A stretch of DNA of 64,000 nucleotides from assembly GCA_029959195.1 (NCBI GenBank), contig CP114121.1, forward strand, positions 1,426,001-1,490,000, read 5' to 3'. The notes under the pieces are model-generated. The model was not told where the DNA came from. It did no database searches and saw only the letters and a program-made list of their open reading frames with translations. The stretch is from Dictyophora rubrovolvata (taxonomy: Eukaryota > Basidiomycota > Agaricomycetes > Phallales > Phallaceae). Made by a program: the position numbers and the translations under genes. Positions 36,150 through 46,956 of this stretch are shown piece by piece (positions within the stretch are counted from its first letter, which is position 1; each line of letters begins with the position of its first letter).

Positions 36150-38177
36150 ATGAAGGCCAGCTCACGGCCCCCGCCTGCACGGCCTCACGCTGCTCTGAAT
36201 GTCTCGTCGAGCTTCTCGGGGTACGGCTTTGACTGGGGTGAAGACGATGCATGGGACTCGGCTTCCGACTCGGAATCCGCGATTGCTCCTTCACGATCGA
36301 CTGCGGTGGCCGTACCAAAACGACCGAACGCAAATAACTCAAGCTCAGCATTATCACTTTCATATACCCATATATCAGCACCGAGTCCATCATCCTATCC
36401 TCCTAGTGGTGAATCGTTAGGAGTTCTGTCGAAAGAAGCTGAATCCAAGGCTGGCTGGACTATTGTCACAAGATCTAGCGAGAATAGGAGCAAGGATTCT
36501 CCTCTTCCCATCAAAAACAGCTCTAAAATAATTGGATCATCTACAAAAATTGATGCCAAGGATATTGACGAAGAAATTGACATGGTAGTTGGTGATTTAG
36601 AACAGGAACCCAGGCTGGTTGCTCACCCGGTGAATATTGTTAAAAGCACGGCAGAGGAAATCGTAAAAGGTTCGAGTCTATCTTGCGTAAACAAATAGCT
36701 GTTTCTCTTTTACTAAGTCTAAATAGATCCCTTTTACAGTCTTCGAACTCAAGTTAAACCTAAAACTGTCAAGCCCTCGCAACCCCCAGAGCCATCAGCC
36801 ACTCCTTCGCTACAGCGTGAATCATCCATACGCACAAATCGTCGCCGCAAATTCGATGAGTGTCTACTGTCGCAAGATATCAACATAGGTATGCAGCCTG
36901 TTAAAAGAGTTTAACTTTACTATTCAGCTCACGCTCTCAAGCCGAGCTACGAAAACTCGCATGGTCCGGTATACCTAATGAGTTAAGACCCATAGTTTGG
37001 CAATTATTATCAGTAAGCCTATCTATGACTTTCTTTTTGTTTTGAAGTCTGACGTATGCTAAAGGGATATTTACCCCTAAATAACCAGATGCGGCTCAAT
37101 ATGTTACAGCGGAAAAGGGAAGAATACAAGTCGCTTGTAGAAGCGGCTTTTGCCCGAGGTCGTGAGGGCCTCGATCAACAGATTTGGCACCAGATCGAAA
37201 TAGATGTTCCTCGAACTAGACCGGGTGTCAAACTTTGGATGGAAGGGGCGACTCAAAGGGTGAGATCCCTCTCTATCTATCTTTAGGCATTTCTAACTCT
37301 TAATATGGCGCAGTGTCTAGAACGAATCCTCTATGTCTGGGCCATCCGACATCCTGCGAGCGGCTACGTACAAGGGATTAATGATCTCGCCACCCCATTT
37401 ATTCAAGTCTTCATATCTGCTTACATAGGTTAGCTCAGCATGAATTCCTTGTTTATCTTCAATTGTTCAATTCATTAGAGTGTGGCCCCGAAGATTTCGG
37501 TCTCGGTGTCTTATCGTCCGAAATCATTGATGTAATCGAGGCGGATACATTTTGGTGTCTTTCTCGGCTTCTGGATGGCATTCAGGATAACTATATATCT
37601 GCTCAACCTGGTATCCACCGGAGCATCAAGCGTATGGCTGAACTTGTCTCTCGGATAGATGGTCATTCAAATTCAATTTCGGTTTCATATCGTCTGACTT
37701 GCTGTGTTCAGCTCCTTTATATGCTCATTTGCAATCCGAGAATGTCGAATTCATGCAATTTGCTTTCAGATGGATGAACTGCCTGCTCATGCGGGAGATA
37801 AGCGTTCAAAATACCATCCGTATGTGGGATACATACCTGGTAATTGCGATGTCTTCATTTTCTTCCCTTTTTTCTTCTGACGACTTTCTGCCTCCCTAGG
37901 CCGAAGGACCTGACGCCTTTTCACAATTTCACATGTACGTGTGTGCTGCATTTCTTGTGAAATGGAGTGAGAAACTACGAGAGATGGACTTTCAGGTGAA
38001 GATTCCGTGCAAGTTCTTTGATTCAAGAGCTCAGACTTTTCTTAGGGAATCATCATGTTCCTTCAATCTTTGCCTACTCAAGATTGGACGGATCATGATG
38101 TAGAGCTTTTGCTCAGTGAAGCATTCTTATTGAATTCCGTTTGGCATCATGCGCAAAGCCATTTCATTGGTAAATAG
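36150..38177 (+). CDS. GYP1: TBC-domain Rab GTPase-activating protein, Gyp1 type
   Basis: Nine exons: 36150-36669, 36727-36888, 36942-37012, 37065-37259, 37314-37428, 37479-37661, 37712-37839, 37900-37995, 38046-38177, giving 533 residues. The N-terminal 230 residues are disordered. The TBC domain starts at AELRKLAWSGIPNELRPIVW. It has the arginine finger in IDVPRTRP (about Arg301) and the glutamine finger in SGYVQGIND (about Gln336), then FRWMNCLLMREI and MWDTYL. Gyp1/TBC1D22 proteins stimulate GTP hydrolysis by Ypt1/Rab1-type GTPases at the Golgi. The C-terminus ends soon after WTDHDVELLLSEAF, as in Gyp1. High confidence. Confidence 0.93.
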
Positions 38178-38439
38178 TATATGATTGTGGCAGATAAAAT
38201 AGTGTGGTAGATGTACTGTTGGAGAAGGTGGTTTGAACAGACGTATTATTATTCTCGAGAGCGTAGATAAGAAATTTGCGTCCTAAGGTAATCAGCAACG
38301 ACATATTGTGACCCTGTGGTGGAGGTGAATTTGAAGCTACTCTGGAAGGGGTCCAAAATACACAACAAATCCACCGGTAAATACATGACATTCAAGAGAC
38401 TGTCTACATTAATTAAGAACTCATTTACATAAATTAATC

Positions 38440-40508
38440 TCAATTCTGCGATACTTTAGCCTCCCACTCCTTGGCATCATTTTCAGTACTCAATCGTAGC
38501 TTGAAAAAATCTGCAGTGCCATTTTCGTTTGGTACTATAAAAGATATAGATTTTCCATCCGCGGTCACTTTAAAGCCTGGAACAACGAGTGTATTCTTTG
38601 CCACAGATGAGCACTGTTATAATACAGCAACAGCTTTTAGGGGACTTTAGACATACCACAATAATTTTGCCATTGCTGGAATTTCGCATTAACAACCGGC
38701 GCTTTGTCCCGTCTTTTTTCTTTTTCAACTTTAATTGACCTGCTTGGAGATAGAGCGACATTGTAAACCAGCCAGTAATCGACTTACCAGCACCCATACA
38801 TGACCATGTTTTCTGATTATTTTCACCGGTAATACTGATATACGCTCTTGATTTTGTCTCGAACAAAGTCTCTTCATCTTCCTCTCCGACACTATCCTTA
38901 TCATACGGATTGACAAAATCTTCTTTTGCTTCGCTCTCGACATTCTGGGGTGTACCTGCATCACTATCGTCTTCTGTTGCCTCTTGCTTTACCGGCGCAC
39001 TCGAAAAGACATTAGGCGTCGGTGAATCGCTTGCAGGCGCTGGAGATTTGGGAGTAACGTTCCCAAATGAGAATCCCACGGGATTACCAATATTTCCGTT
39101 ACTGGCAGTCAATGAGCTTCCAAATGCCGTCGATGGTGATTTCGGACTTGAATTCAACGAAGGTGTTGATAGAAAAGACGCAAATCCAGGAGTCATGGGT
39201 GCTGACGGTGGTTTAAAAAAGCTCTGCGTCGCAGCTGAGCTTGATGGGCCAGAGGGCTTTGGGTCAGTACTTTCCTTCTGGTCTTCGTCAGGTTTTACTG
39301 CAGTCTCCGCTCTTGACGTCTCCCCACCTGCCTGGTTACCGAACACAAAATAACCAGATGCAGGTGGTTTAGTAGCACCAAAGGAGAAAGACGGCGTCGA
39401 TGACGCTGCCAAGGGCGGCCAGGAGAATCCTGAAGAAGCGGGTACGCTAGTTGCCAGAGGTGTCGCGGTGAAGCTAAATTGGGCCGGGGGGACAGGCATG
39501 GCAAATGAAGGTGAAGCAATAGAAGAGGTGGTGGGTGATGAAGTAGTGGTATTTTGAGGTTGTGCCTTGTTGGAATCATACTCCTTTTGAATGTTTTCGC
39601 GTAACGTTTGGTACCTTTCATTCATGAGCGATAAGTCAACGAATGGATCGTTGTCCATTGATTCCTTTATGGAATTTAAAAATGAGACATTTAGTCCACG
39701 AAGTTCTGTGTAGAACTTCTGCGCGAAGTTTGGGGTAGTCGTCGTCGTCGTCGTCGGTATTGCTGTTGAAACATCAGAAGGTGAAGAAGATGTCGGAGGG
39801 ATAGGAAATGAAGGTAAACTTGAAGTAGAAGCTTGGTGGGTCTGTTAACACTCATTGGGAGTCAATGATAGGATGTGTAAAACTGTAACATGATGAGCAA
39901 ATGGGATTTGTGAAAGTTAAGGTAGCATCCCTACCTTACGTATACCGGAAGAATTTGTGTTGACAGTCGTGGCCGTAGTTGTACCAAATCCGGAGAAGGA
40001 GGGTAAAGGAAATGAGGATGGTGGTGAAAATGAGCTCTATTAAGAGAAGATTCCGTTATGACAGTGCGAAGAGGAAAAAATAGTCGTACCTTTACACCAT
40101 CGTTATTGGCAGGTGTTGTCCCGAATCCTGAAAATGTGCCAAACCTTGAAGGTCCTGAGGTCTCCTGTAGAGCTCGGGCAATTATTTCGTGAGCAAGGAA
40201 TGGAGTAATTGAGAATTACACTTTTGATGCTTGGTAATTGAGGAGTCAGACCTGCAACCGAAGCTGAAGGTGGTCGCTTTGGAAGACCTTTGATTCTATC
40301 AAAAAATTAGAGAAAGTATGCAATAAAGGTGGTATACCTCTCACTTTCGGGTGGCAAGCGACTCTGCATCAGCTTTTTGAGAACCATTGGTTTCCTAATA
40401 GAAACACTAGTTTAGATTATTCGGAACAAAAAGCTTTCGACGCACCTCAATCTCATCGTTATTGTCGACGTTGTCCTTTGTCAATTGTGTCTCGGCGGTG
40501 CGTTTCAT
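38440..40508 (-). CDS. NUP2: Nup2/Nup50-type nucleoporin with Ran-binding domain
   Basis: Eight exons: 40508-40446, 40394-40345, 40295-40220, 40164-40090, 40036-39935, 39841-38788, 38739-38657, 38595-38440, giving 552 residues. The N-terminus has the Nup50 signature (KRTAETQLTKDN, then SLATRKIKGLPKRPP), which binds importin-alpha. The middle holds scattered FG repeats (FGTFSGFGTT, FSFGATKP, FVFGNQ, FSFGNV) and a poly-Thr run. The C-terminus is a RanBP1-like domain (KSRAYISI, QKTWSCMGAG, RRLLMRNSSNGKIIVN, FKLRLSTENDAKEWEAKV). It acts at the nuclear basket in import-complex recycling. It is co-oriented with and just downstream of the Rec114-like gene. Confidence 0.92.
39737..39756 (-). repeat. 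Short ACG tract encoding poly-Thr in the nucleoporin
   Basis: Six GTC units on the plus strand (ACG on the coding strand) in the FG-rich region. Together with a neighbouring Thr codon they encode a run of seven threonines. Confidence 0.8.
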
Positions 40509-40661
40509 TGTGTAAAGAGAGTTGTGAGGACAAGAAATGCTTCCGCGACGTGTCCCTTAAGTGTCTAGCTTTCGCCGCGACAATTGGTATACACGAAAAT
40601 AAGCAACACGAACACAAATACAGTCACGATGGAACAATCGCTCAAAAAGTGATTTATTGAT

Positions 40662-41820
40662 TTAAAACCGTATTTTCCCCCTATCCGTCACTAGCAATCC
40701 TTTCACTTTCCAAAGGGAATCGATGTTTTCCAGCTGGTGCCATTATTGATTATCCATGAATCGTTTAAACTGAAACATACCAGGGAAACAAAGTGGGAAT
40801 TTCTTAAGAGATTTGCAACAGCTTTTTCGAGTTGATCAGCAGGCATAGTTTTCAAACGTTCAATATCGATCAAGGCAAGTTGATCATTTTTACTTCAGAG
40901 TGTCAGAAACAAACAGGAAAGCGTTGCTCGCGGTTACCTAGTAGAATATTCAGCATTTTGTTCGGATTCAAGGAGGATGGGAGATGATCCTAGGAGAGAA
41001 ACGGATGGTTCAACAGCGGCCATAGCGGTAGAGTGTTGGTCAGTATGTTGACTTGAGCCAAATTGAAAAGCATCATCCGAATTAGTTGTAGTGTTCCCTC
41101 TATTGGCTGCAGAAGATATCCGCTGAGGGAAGAGATCAAAAGTATTCACAGTTTGACTTTGGCTTTGGCTTTGGGTACACTGGGAGTGGGAGATGTTTTG
41201 CGCGGAAGATATACGCATTTGAGGGATGAGATTTGGTGGGTTCGAGCTAAGCTTGCAGAGGCATATTGGAGCAATCATGTTCACGAATTGAGTAGTCGTG
41301 GAAGGATCAATAAAGCTAATTTGAAAACGACGGTATTTCTACGTTTGCAGTGGTATGCATTACTCCTAGAATTTATCGCTCGGAGGGCTCTTACCGTTGT
41401 CTGACCGGTAGAGGTCTTCTGAGGGGTTTTTGTGTATCTGAAGCCAACAACGGAGTCACGATAGACTACCCGTAGAGACGAGCCAGTGCTTTGACTCTGG
41501 CTGGCTTGGCTAGGTAGAAAGCTTGCGGAAGAAGACCTACTTTTGAAAGATAGAAGATCCATTTCCTCCTTCGCGTAGATAATAACACCATGTAAAGAAC
41601 TTAGAATTGAAAAACATACGAGAATGATATCTTTTGTCCAAAGAATTTTCAGTAATGCGGTTTGCAGTTCACCTCTGTCGTTCTTGCTGAAAGTCAGGTA
41701 AAGCTCGGGAAAAGCAAAATGCTGCCAAACGGCATCAGAGCTAGTGGGTTTGCAAGCAACATGTCCTGGATCGTCTGGTGGATATGATCTAGAATATTTC
41801 AAGAGACTAAACTTGGACAT
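40662..41820 (-). CDS. Rec114-like meiotic recombination protein
   Basis: Five exons: 41820-41620, 41568-41395, 41338-40938, 40892-40781, 40733-40662, giving 319 residues. The N-terminal part contains a block that fits the PH-like domain of Rec114: VGFRYTKTP, then KYRRFQISFIDPSTTTQFVN. A disordered Ser/Gln-rich middle with an SQSQSQ run follows. The C-terminus has a helical end, LKTMPADQLEKAVANLLRNS followed by LENIDSLWKVKGLL, resembling the Rec114 tail that binds Mei4 in the complex promoting meiotic double-strand breaks. The resemblance is from memory and the family diverges fast, so treat the name as probable. Its ATG lies 58 bp from that of the divergent nucleoside hydrolase gene. Confidence 0.6.
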
Positions 41821-41878
41821 GGTTGCAGGAATATGGATGGATGGATGGATGGAATAAGCGCTCGATTCAAACACTGGC
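41821..41878. promoter_or_regulatory. 58-bp divergent promoter with GGAT tandem
   Basis: Only 58 bp separate the start codons of the Rec114-like gene (minus) and the nucleoside hydrolase gene (plus). Inside is a GGAT tandem of four and a half units (41835-41852). Core promoter elements of at least one gene must lie inside the other transcript or its leader. Confidence 0.7.
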
Positions 41879-43569
41879 ATGTGCCCAAAACAGCCGATTA
41901 TAAGTGAGTAAGAGATAATGCATGAATCTATATAATTTCATTATTTAACACTTCCACAAGTCGATACTGATCCCGGAGTTGACGATGCGCTAGCCATGTG
42001 AGCACAGAAATCTATCATGTTTCGAATCTTTCTTGAAGTCCGTGACAGTTTACTTGCGCTAGCCTCTCCCGAGGTGGACATAAAGGCTATAACAATAAGC
42101 TTTGGTTTGTTTTTTTGATTCATTTTTTCTACGTGTGCATGTGATATCCTGATATTTAGGAAACACGGACATTGAAAGCTCTTAGTAAGATTGTGTCTTT
42201 AATGGCTGGCATGCTTGCAAAGCTTGAGGATTTTCTCAAAGTCGGAATGTCTTCAAAATCTGGTATGCTCTTGAGAGGCATTTGGAAGTATATCCGCAAC
42301 ATCACGATCACTTCCCTTCGTTCCAGTCATCACCGCCGCTCCTTGCTAAAGGAAGCAGTGGACCCTTAGCAGGACCCAGCGTTTTTGCCCAGTATTTCCA
42401 TGGAAGGTATTATCGACGTCGACAACTCATGCATTACCATTATTGATGATGTTTAAGGGACGGCTTATCTGATATTTCAAGCAGACATCCTGACTTGACT
42501 CCATATCCCGAGTGGAAAACCCAGTACCTTCAACCTACTGAGCGTTCTGCGGTAGACGTGACCATGGAGATAGTTCGTCACTGTCCTCCCAGGACCCTCA
42601 CTTATATTGCCCTTGGACCACTAACAAATTTGGCTCAAATTCTCCGTCAGGACGGAGATTGTTTTGCGGAGCGCATTGGTCGCGTAATTATCATGGGAGG
42701 GGCCCTTGACGCTCCCGGGAATGTAACACCAGTTGCAGAATGTATGTGAGAATTTTTGTGTTCTTATCAAGGTGAACATAATATAACTGCTCGTCTAGTT
42801 AATTTCTACGCAGATCCTTTCGCCGTCCACGAGGTTTTGGCTTCGAAGTGTCTCCCTCTAGAACGTGTCTTCGTCCTGCCTCTGGATTTGACTGGCAACC
42901 ACGTACTTCCATTTTCTGAGTATAAGGGGCATGTTGACCCAGCATTAGAGAACACAAGGAACCCGTCTCAAATGGAAGGGAAAAGTCCTTTGGTGCATTT
43001 TACTTCATCGATGCTGGAGATGACCAGAGAAGTACATATTACTAATTTCCCCATTCCCCGCAGTGCGCTCAGTCTTTATCATTCGAGATAGGTTATGCTA
43101 GGGTTTGGAATTGACGGAATGGAACTACACGATCCCGTGGCTATGTGGTGTGCTATTGCTAATCCACTAGTTCCCGATCAAGATAGCTTACAGCACGGAT
43201 GGGGCGTGCGAAAGCGGATTTTTCAAGTGGAAAGGTTCGTTTAACCATTATTACTATTCACTCAGGCCTAACCTTCGCGGCAGACACGGAGAAATCACGC
43301 GCGGAATGCTCGTGATTGACGAAAGACAAGACAAAAGCAATTATGAACCTAACGACAATCGCGAGCAAGTCCATACCCTCCAGGAATCAATTTTGGATCC
43401 GAAACGCTATTCCCCTGAGACTGTCCACCAAATGTTGTCAAACACGATTCAAGGTGTAAACATCGTCACTAAAACACCAGGAAATGAGCTTTTAGTGGAA
43501 ATGATTATGCAGAGGATTTTTTGTGTTAGAAGGCCCAGTCTAGAAGACGATCATAATGTACATTGTTAA
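41879..43569 (+). CDS. Inosine-uridine preferring nucleoside hydrolase
   Basis: Nine exons: 41879-41903, 41962-41998, 42050-42105, 42160-42184, 42242-42406, 42458-42741, 42799-43031, 43092-43234, 43284-43569, giving 417 residues. It hydrolyses the N-glycosidic bond of ribonucleosides for salvage. The N-terminus MCPKQPIIIDTDPGVDDALA carries the calcium-binding DTDPGVDD motif (residues 10-17). Also seen are SFGNTDIE, SGPLAGPSVFAQ, YIALGPLTNLAQIL, RVIIMGGALDAPGNVTPVAEFNFYADP, and HDPVAMWCAIANP near the active-site His. Two exons are only 25 nt. A C-terminal extension beyond the catalytic fold (after RGMLVIDERQD) is longer than in bacterial enzymes. Confidence 0.92.
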
Positions 43570-43744
43570 CTTAATATTTAAGCGCCCAGTGTCAGCCTCT
43601 CCTATCAATTCAATATTCAACTCTCGCCCCACGTCTTGACCTCCTTGCCCAACTACCTTCTTCTCTCCTTTAATTTTCTTACCTTATATATTTGTATCAT
43701 TCTCGGGTTGAATATTCTTGGGCAGCTTTTTTCCTAGCTGTGGA

Positions 43745-46730
43745 ATGGCTATGAATGGACACACTTCCGTAGACGACTTCAGCCTACAAAAGCTGCAAAT
43801 CGTCAACGATGAAAAGCAGTTCACGTTAGTTGCATTTGATTTCGTGTATCATCATTTGGAACTGTTTACACTATTAGGTCAGAATTATCCGCCCAGATAG
43901 AACGATGGGGCCTAAGGGACGCCGGGTTTGACTATAACGTTGTTGCCGTCTTTGGTTCTCAATCAACGGGTAAAAGTACGTAGAGACATTTGTCGGGGGT
44001 GTCAAACACGAATTTGATTTGTCGTAGGTACATTATTAAATCGACTTTTTGGAAGTACTTTCGACGTCATGGATGAGTCGAGCAGACAACAAACTACCAA
44101 GGGTATGTTAACAAGGTACTAATGCGTGAGCTGTTGCATCACACTTTCGAAATTAGGAATTTGGATGTGTCGTGGACAAGGAATGAATGTAATGGTGATG
44201 GACGTTGAAGGTACCGATGGTCGCGAGCGTGGAGAAGACCAAGTATGTATCAAGAAATACAACCTATCTGGCTCTCCGGTAATCATCTTGACTTCTAGGA
44301 CTTCGAACGCAAATCGGCACTATTTTCGCTGGCGTCATCTGAAGTTCTTCTGATAAATCTTTGGGAGCACCAAATAGGATTGTATCAAGGTGCCAATATG
44401 GGTCTTTTGAAGACGGTTTTCGAAGTCAACCTCGGTCTTTTCGGGAAGCCTTCTTCAGACATGTAAGCTCAGTCATTGTCAATCGTTGTTGTTAGTGCCC
44501 TTCTCATGCGCTTTTGAAAGGACTGCTGGTCGCACCCTGCTTCTGTTTGTGATTCGAGATCACATCGGTGTTACACCTCTTTCCAATCTTTCTCGTACTT
44601 TGCAAGCCGATATCACAAAGATATGGGATAGCATTTCTAAACCTCAAGATTTACACGACCGGAAACTCGAGGATTATTTCGACCTGGCTTTTACTGCGCT
44701 ACCACACAAGGTTTATATGTACTTGATTTCATTTTCATGAAGTGTACACTGATGTTCCTTACAGATTTTGGCTGCCGATAAATTCGAAGAAGGCGTGGCG
44801 GACTTACGGAAACGGTTTATTGACAAAGAAAATCCTGGCTTTGTTCTTAAACCAGCGTATCATAAACGTATTCCTGCGGACGGAGTTGCGCACTATATGG
44901 AAGGCATCTGGGTTTGATATTTTTCCTCAAAAGTTATATTCCAACTATTAACATCCTACTTTTAGGAACAAATACAAAATAACAAGGACTTGGATCTCCC
45001 AACTCAACAGGAGCTTTTAGCCCAATTTCGTTGCGACGAGATTGCAAATTCGGCATTGGAGCAATTCTCAATTCAAGCGCGGAGCCAGAAACGACCCATT
45101 GAGGCTGGTAATGTTGTAGACGGACTGGGGGAGATGATGCGTTCATGGAAAGACCAGGCATTGGGTAATTTGTCTCCGCTTACACTATATACTTTCGATT
45201 TTCAAAAACTCCGTCATATATAGCTCAGTTTGATCGTGAAGCATCGCGGTATCACAAAGCCGTTTATCGCAAAAAACGAGGTGATTTGATAGGACAGCTC
45301 AATTCTATCTTGTCCCCGCTGTTCTTGGGTCAAATTAAAAATCTTCACAAACTCGTTTTGGTCAAATTCAAGGAGGAACTGAAGGAGGGTGTGCGTGGGG
45401 AGAATTACAATTACGGGGAAGTTGTCTCACAGGCGCGCGAGCGACTTCAAAATCGATTTAAGCAAGGCGTTCAGGAAGTCACAAAAATTCAAGAGGAAGG
45501 TGACAGTGAGGAGGAATGGAATTGGCGCGAGGAGGAGGAGCTGCTAAGAGTCGAGGTAGAGGCGGTCGCCGCTCAAATGCGCTCAGATGAAACCAAGAAG
45601 ATGCTGAACCTTATGGAGGTATGGAGTTTGGGTTGTGTCGCTTATCATATAATAATATTTGGTTACTCTACAGCGTACCGTTAGGAAAGGTATTTCAGAT
45701 CCCGTCGAGCTTTATCTAGGTGCAGCGACCCCCGATATGTGGGATAGTGTTTTCATTTCCTTCCGGGACATACTTGGAAAAGCCGAGGAAACGTATTTGA
45801 CTAAAGCAAAAAGTTTCGACTGCACTGACGAAGAAAACAATCTGGCGTTGGCCGTACTTCGTCGACGGGCATGGCTAGCTTTACGATCAAAAGTAGATGA
45901 ACAGACTGCCGACACGACGTTAATAGGCAAACTCCGAGTCCGTTTTGAAGACAAATTCCGTTATGATGAGAATGGCGTGCCACGGGTTTGGAAACCTGGC
46001 GATGACATTGACACCGCTTTCCGCCAGGCTCGCGACAAGGTGCGAATTTGAATTTTACCTTGGGCACAACTTCTGATTCAGAAACAGACGCTGGAGCTGA
46101 TACCTTTGTATGCCTCAATGATACCCCAAAATCCTGATGTGAACTTCACTTTGCCATCTGAGCCGGCATCTTCGTTATCTGGAGAAGAAGAGTTTGATTT
46201 TCCCTCCACCTTGCAAGTTCTCTCTCCAACCAAAATGGCAGACATAACGACCAAATTCCGACGCGATGCAGACGCTTTTTTCGTTGAGGCGAAACGTAGC
46301 ACTGTGTCTAGTGTGGCCCAAATACCTGTGTGGATGTATGCAGTATTGGTTGTGTTGGGGTGGAATGAAGCAATGGCCGTACTATTCAACCCGTTATATT
46401 TTGTGCTTGTAATTGGTGGGCTGGGAGTAGCGTAAGTTTTGAGCAACGTTGCGAATCTGGTTCCTGTCTGACCGGTACCTCTCTCGACAGATACATCATC
46501 TTTCAGCTGAATCTGGCAGGTCCATTGTATCAAGTAACCCTGACTGTGACTGATGAGGTTTGTTCGCAAATATTTGCAAACAAATCTATTCCTGACATAA
46601 CTGCTTTCAGGTTCGCCGTCAAATCGCAAAACGACTGCGCGAGCATTTCTCTGAGCCTATTCTAGCACCTCCTAGGTCTGAGCCCAGTAGTCGACAAAAT
46701 GAGACAGTAGACGAGGACTTTGTTCGATAA
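43745..46730 (+). CDS. SEY1: Sey1/RHD3-type GTPase for ER membrane fusion
   Basis: Thirteen exons with twelve introns of about 50 nt give roughly 780 residues, as in yeast Sey1. The GTPase domain has the P-loop [10 protein letters not shown], switch [20 protein letters not shown] (DxxG motif) and FVIRDHIG (the RD motif of the atlastin group). A long helical middle follows ([11 protein letters not shown], a Glu-rich stretch [19 protein letters not shown]). Then comes a C-terminal membrane hairpin of two hydrophobic segments, [11 protein letters not shown] and [19 protein letters not shown], and an amphipathic tail ([13 protein letters not shown]). It mediates homotypic fusion of ER tubules. 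Two in-frame ATGs at 43745 and 43751 are possible starts. Stop at 46728-46730. High confidence. Confidence 0.94.
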
Positions 46731-46844
46731 TTTTTATTTTCCCCCCAATATCCTTTTTTCTTTTGAAAAATACATCGTATTTTCCATATTTAACATATAA
46801 TATACGCACTAGTGCCACAGACATCTGATCTGATTTGTAAGTCT

Positions 46845-46871
46845 CACGTGGCAGACCCTTGCCGGCACGTG
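46845..46871. promoter_or_regulatory. Pair of CACGTG palindromes upstream of a large orphan gene
   Basis: Two CACGTG hexamers at 46845-46850 and 46866-46871, each extended by a G (CACGTGG), spaced 21 bp apart, lie about 90-110 bp before the ATG at 46957. In fungi this core is bound by bHLH factors such as Cbf1 or Pho4 types. Binding here is inference. Confidence 0.4.
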
Positions 46872-46956
46872 GTGAACCGGCCATTGCCGAAAAGAGGGGA
46901 GCCCGTTTGTTACATGTTACAATTAGGGCTGACTAGCTTCAAATTCGCCCAAAAAA

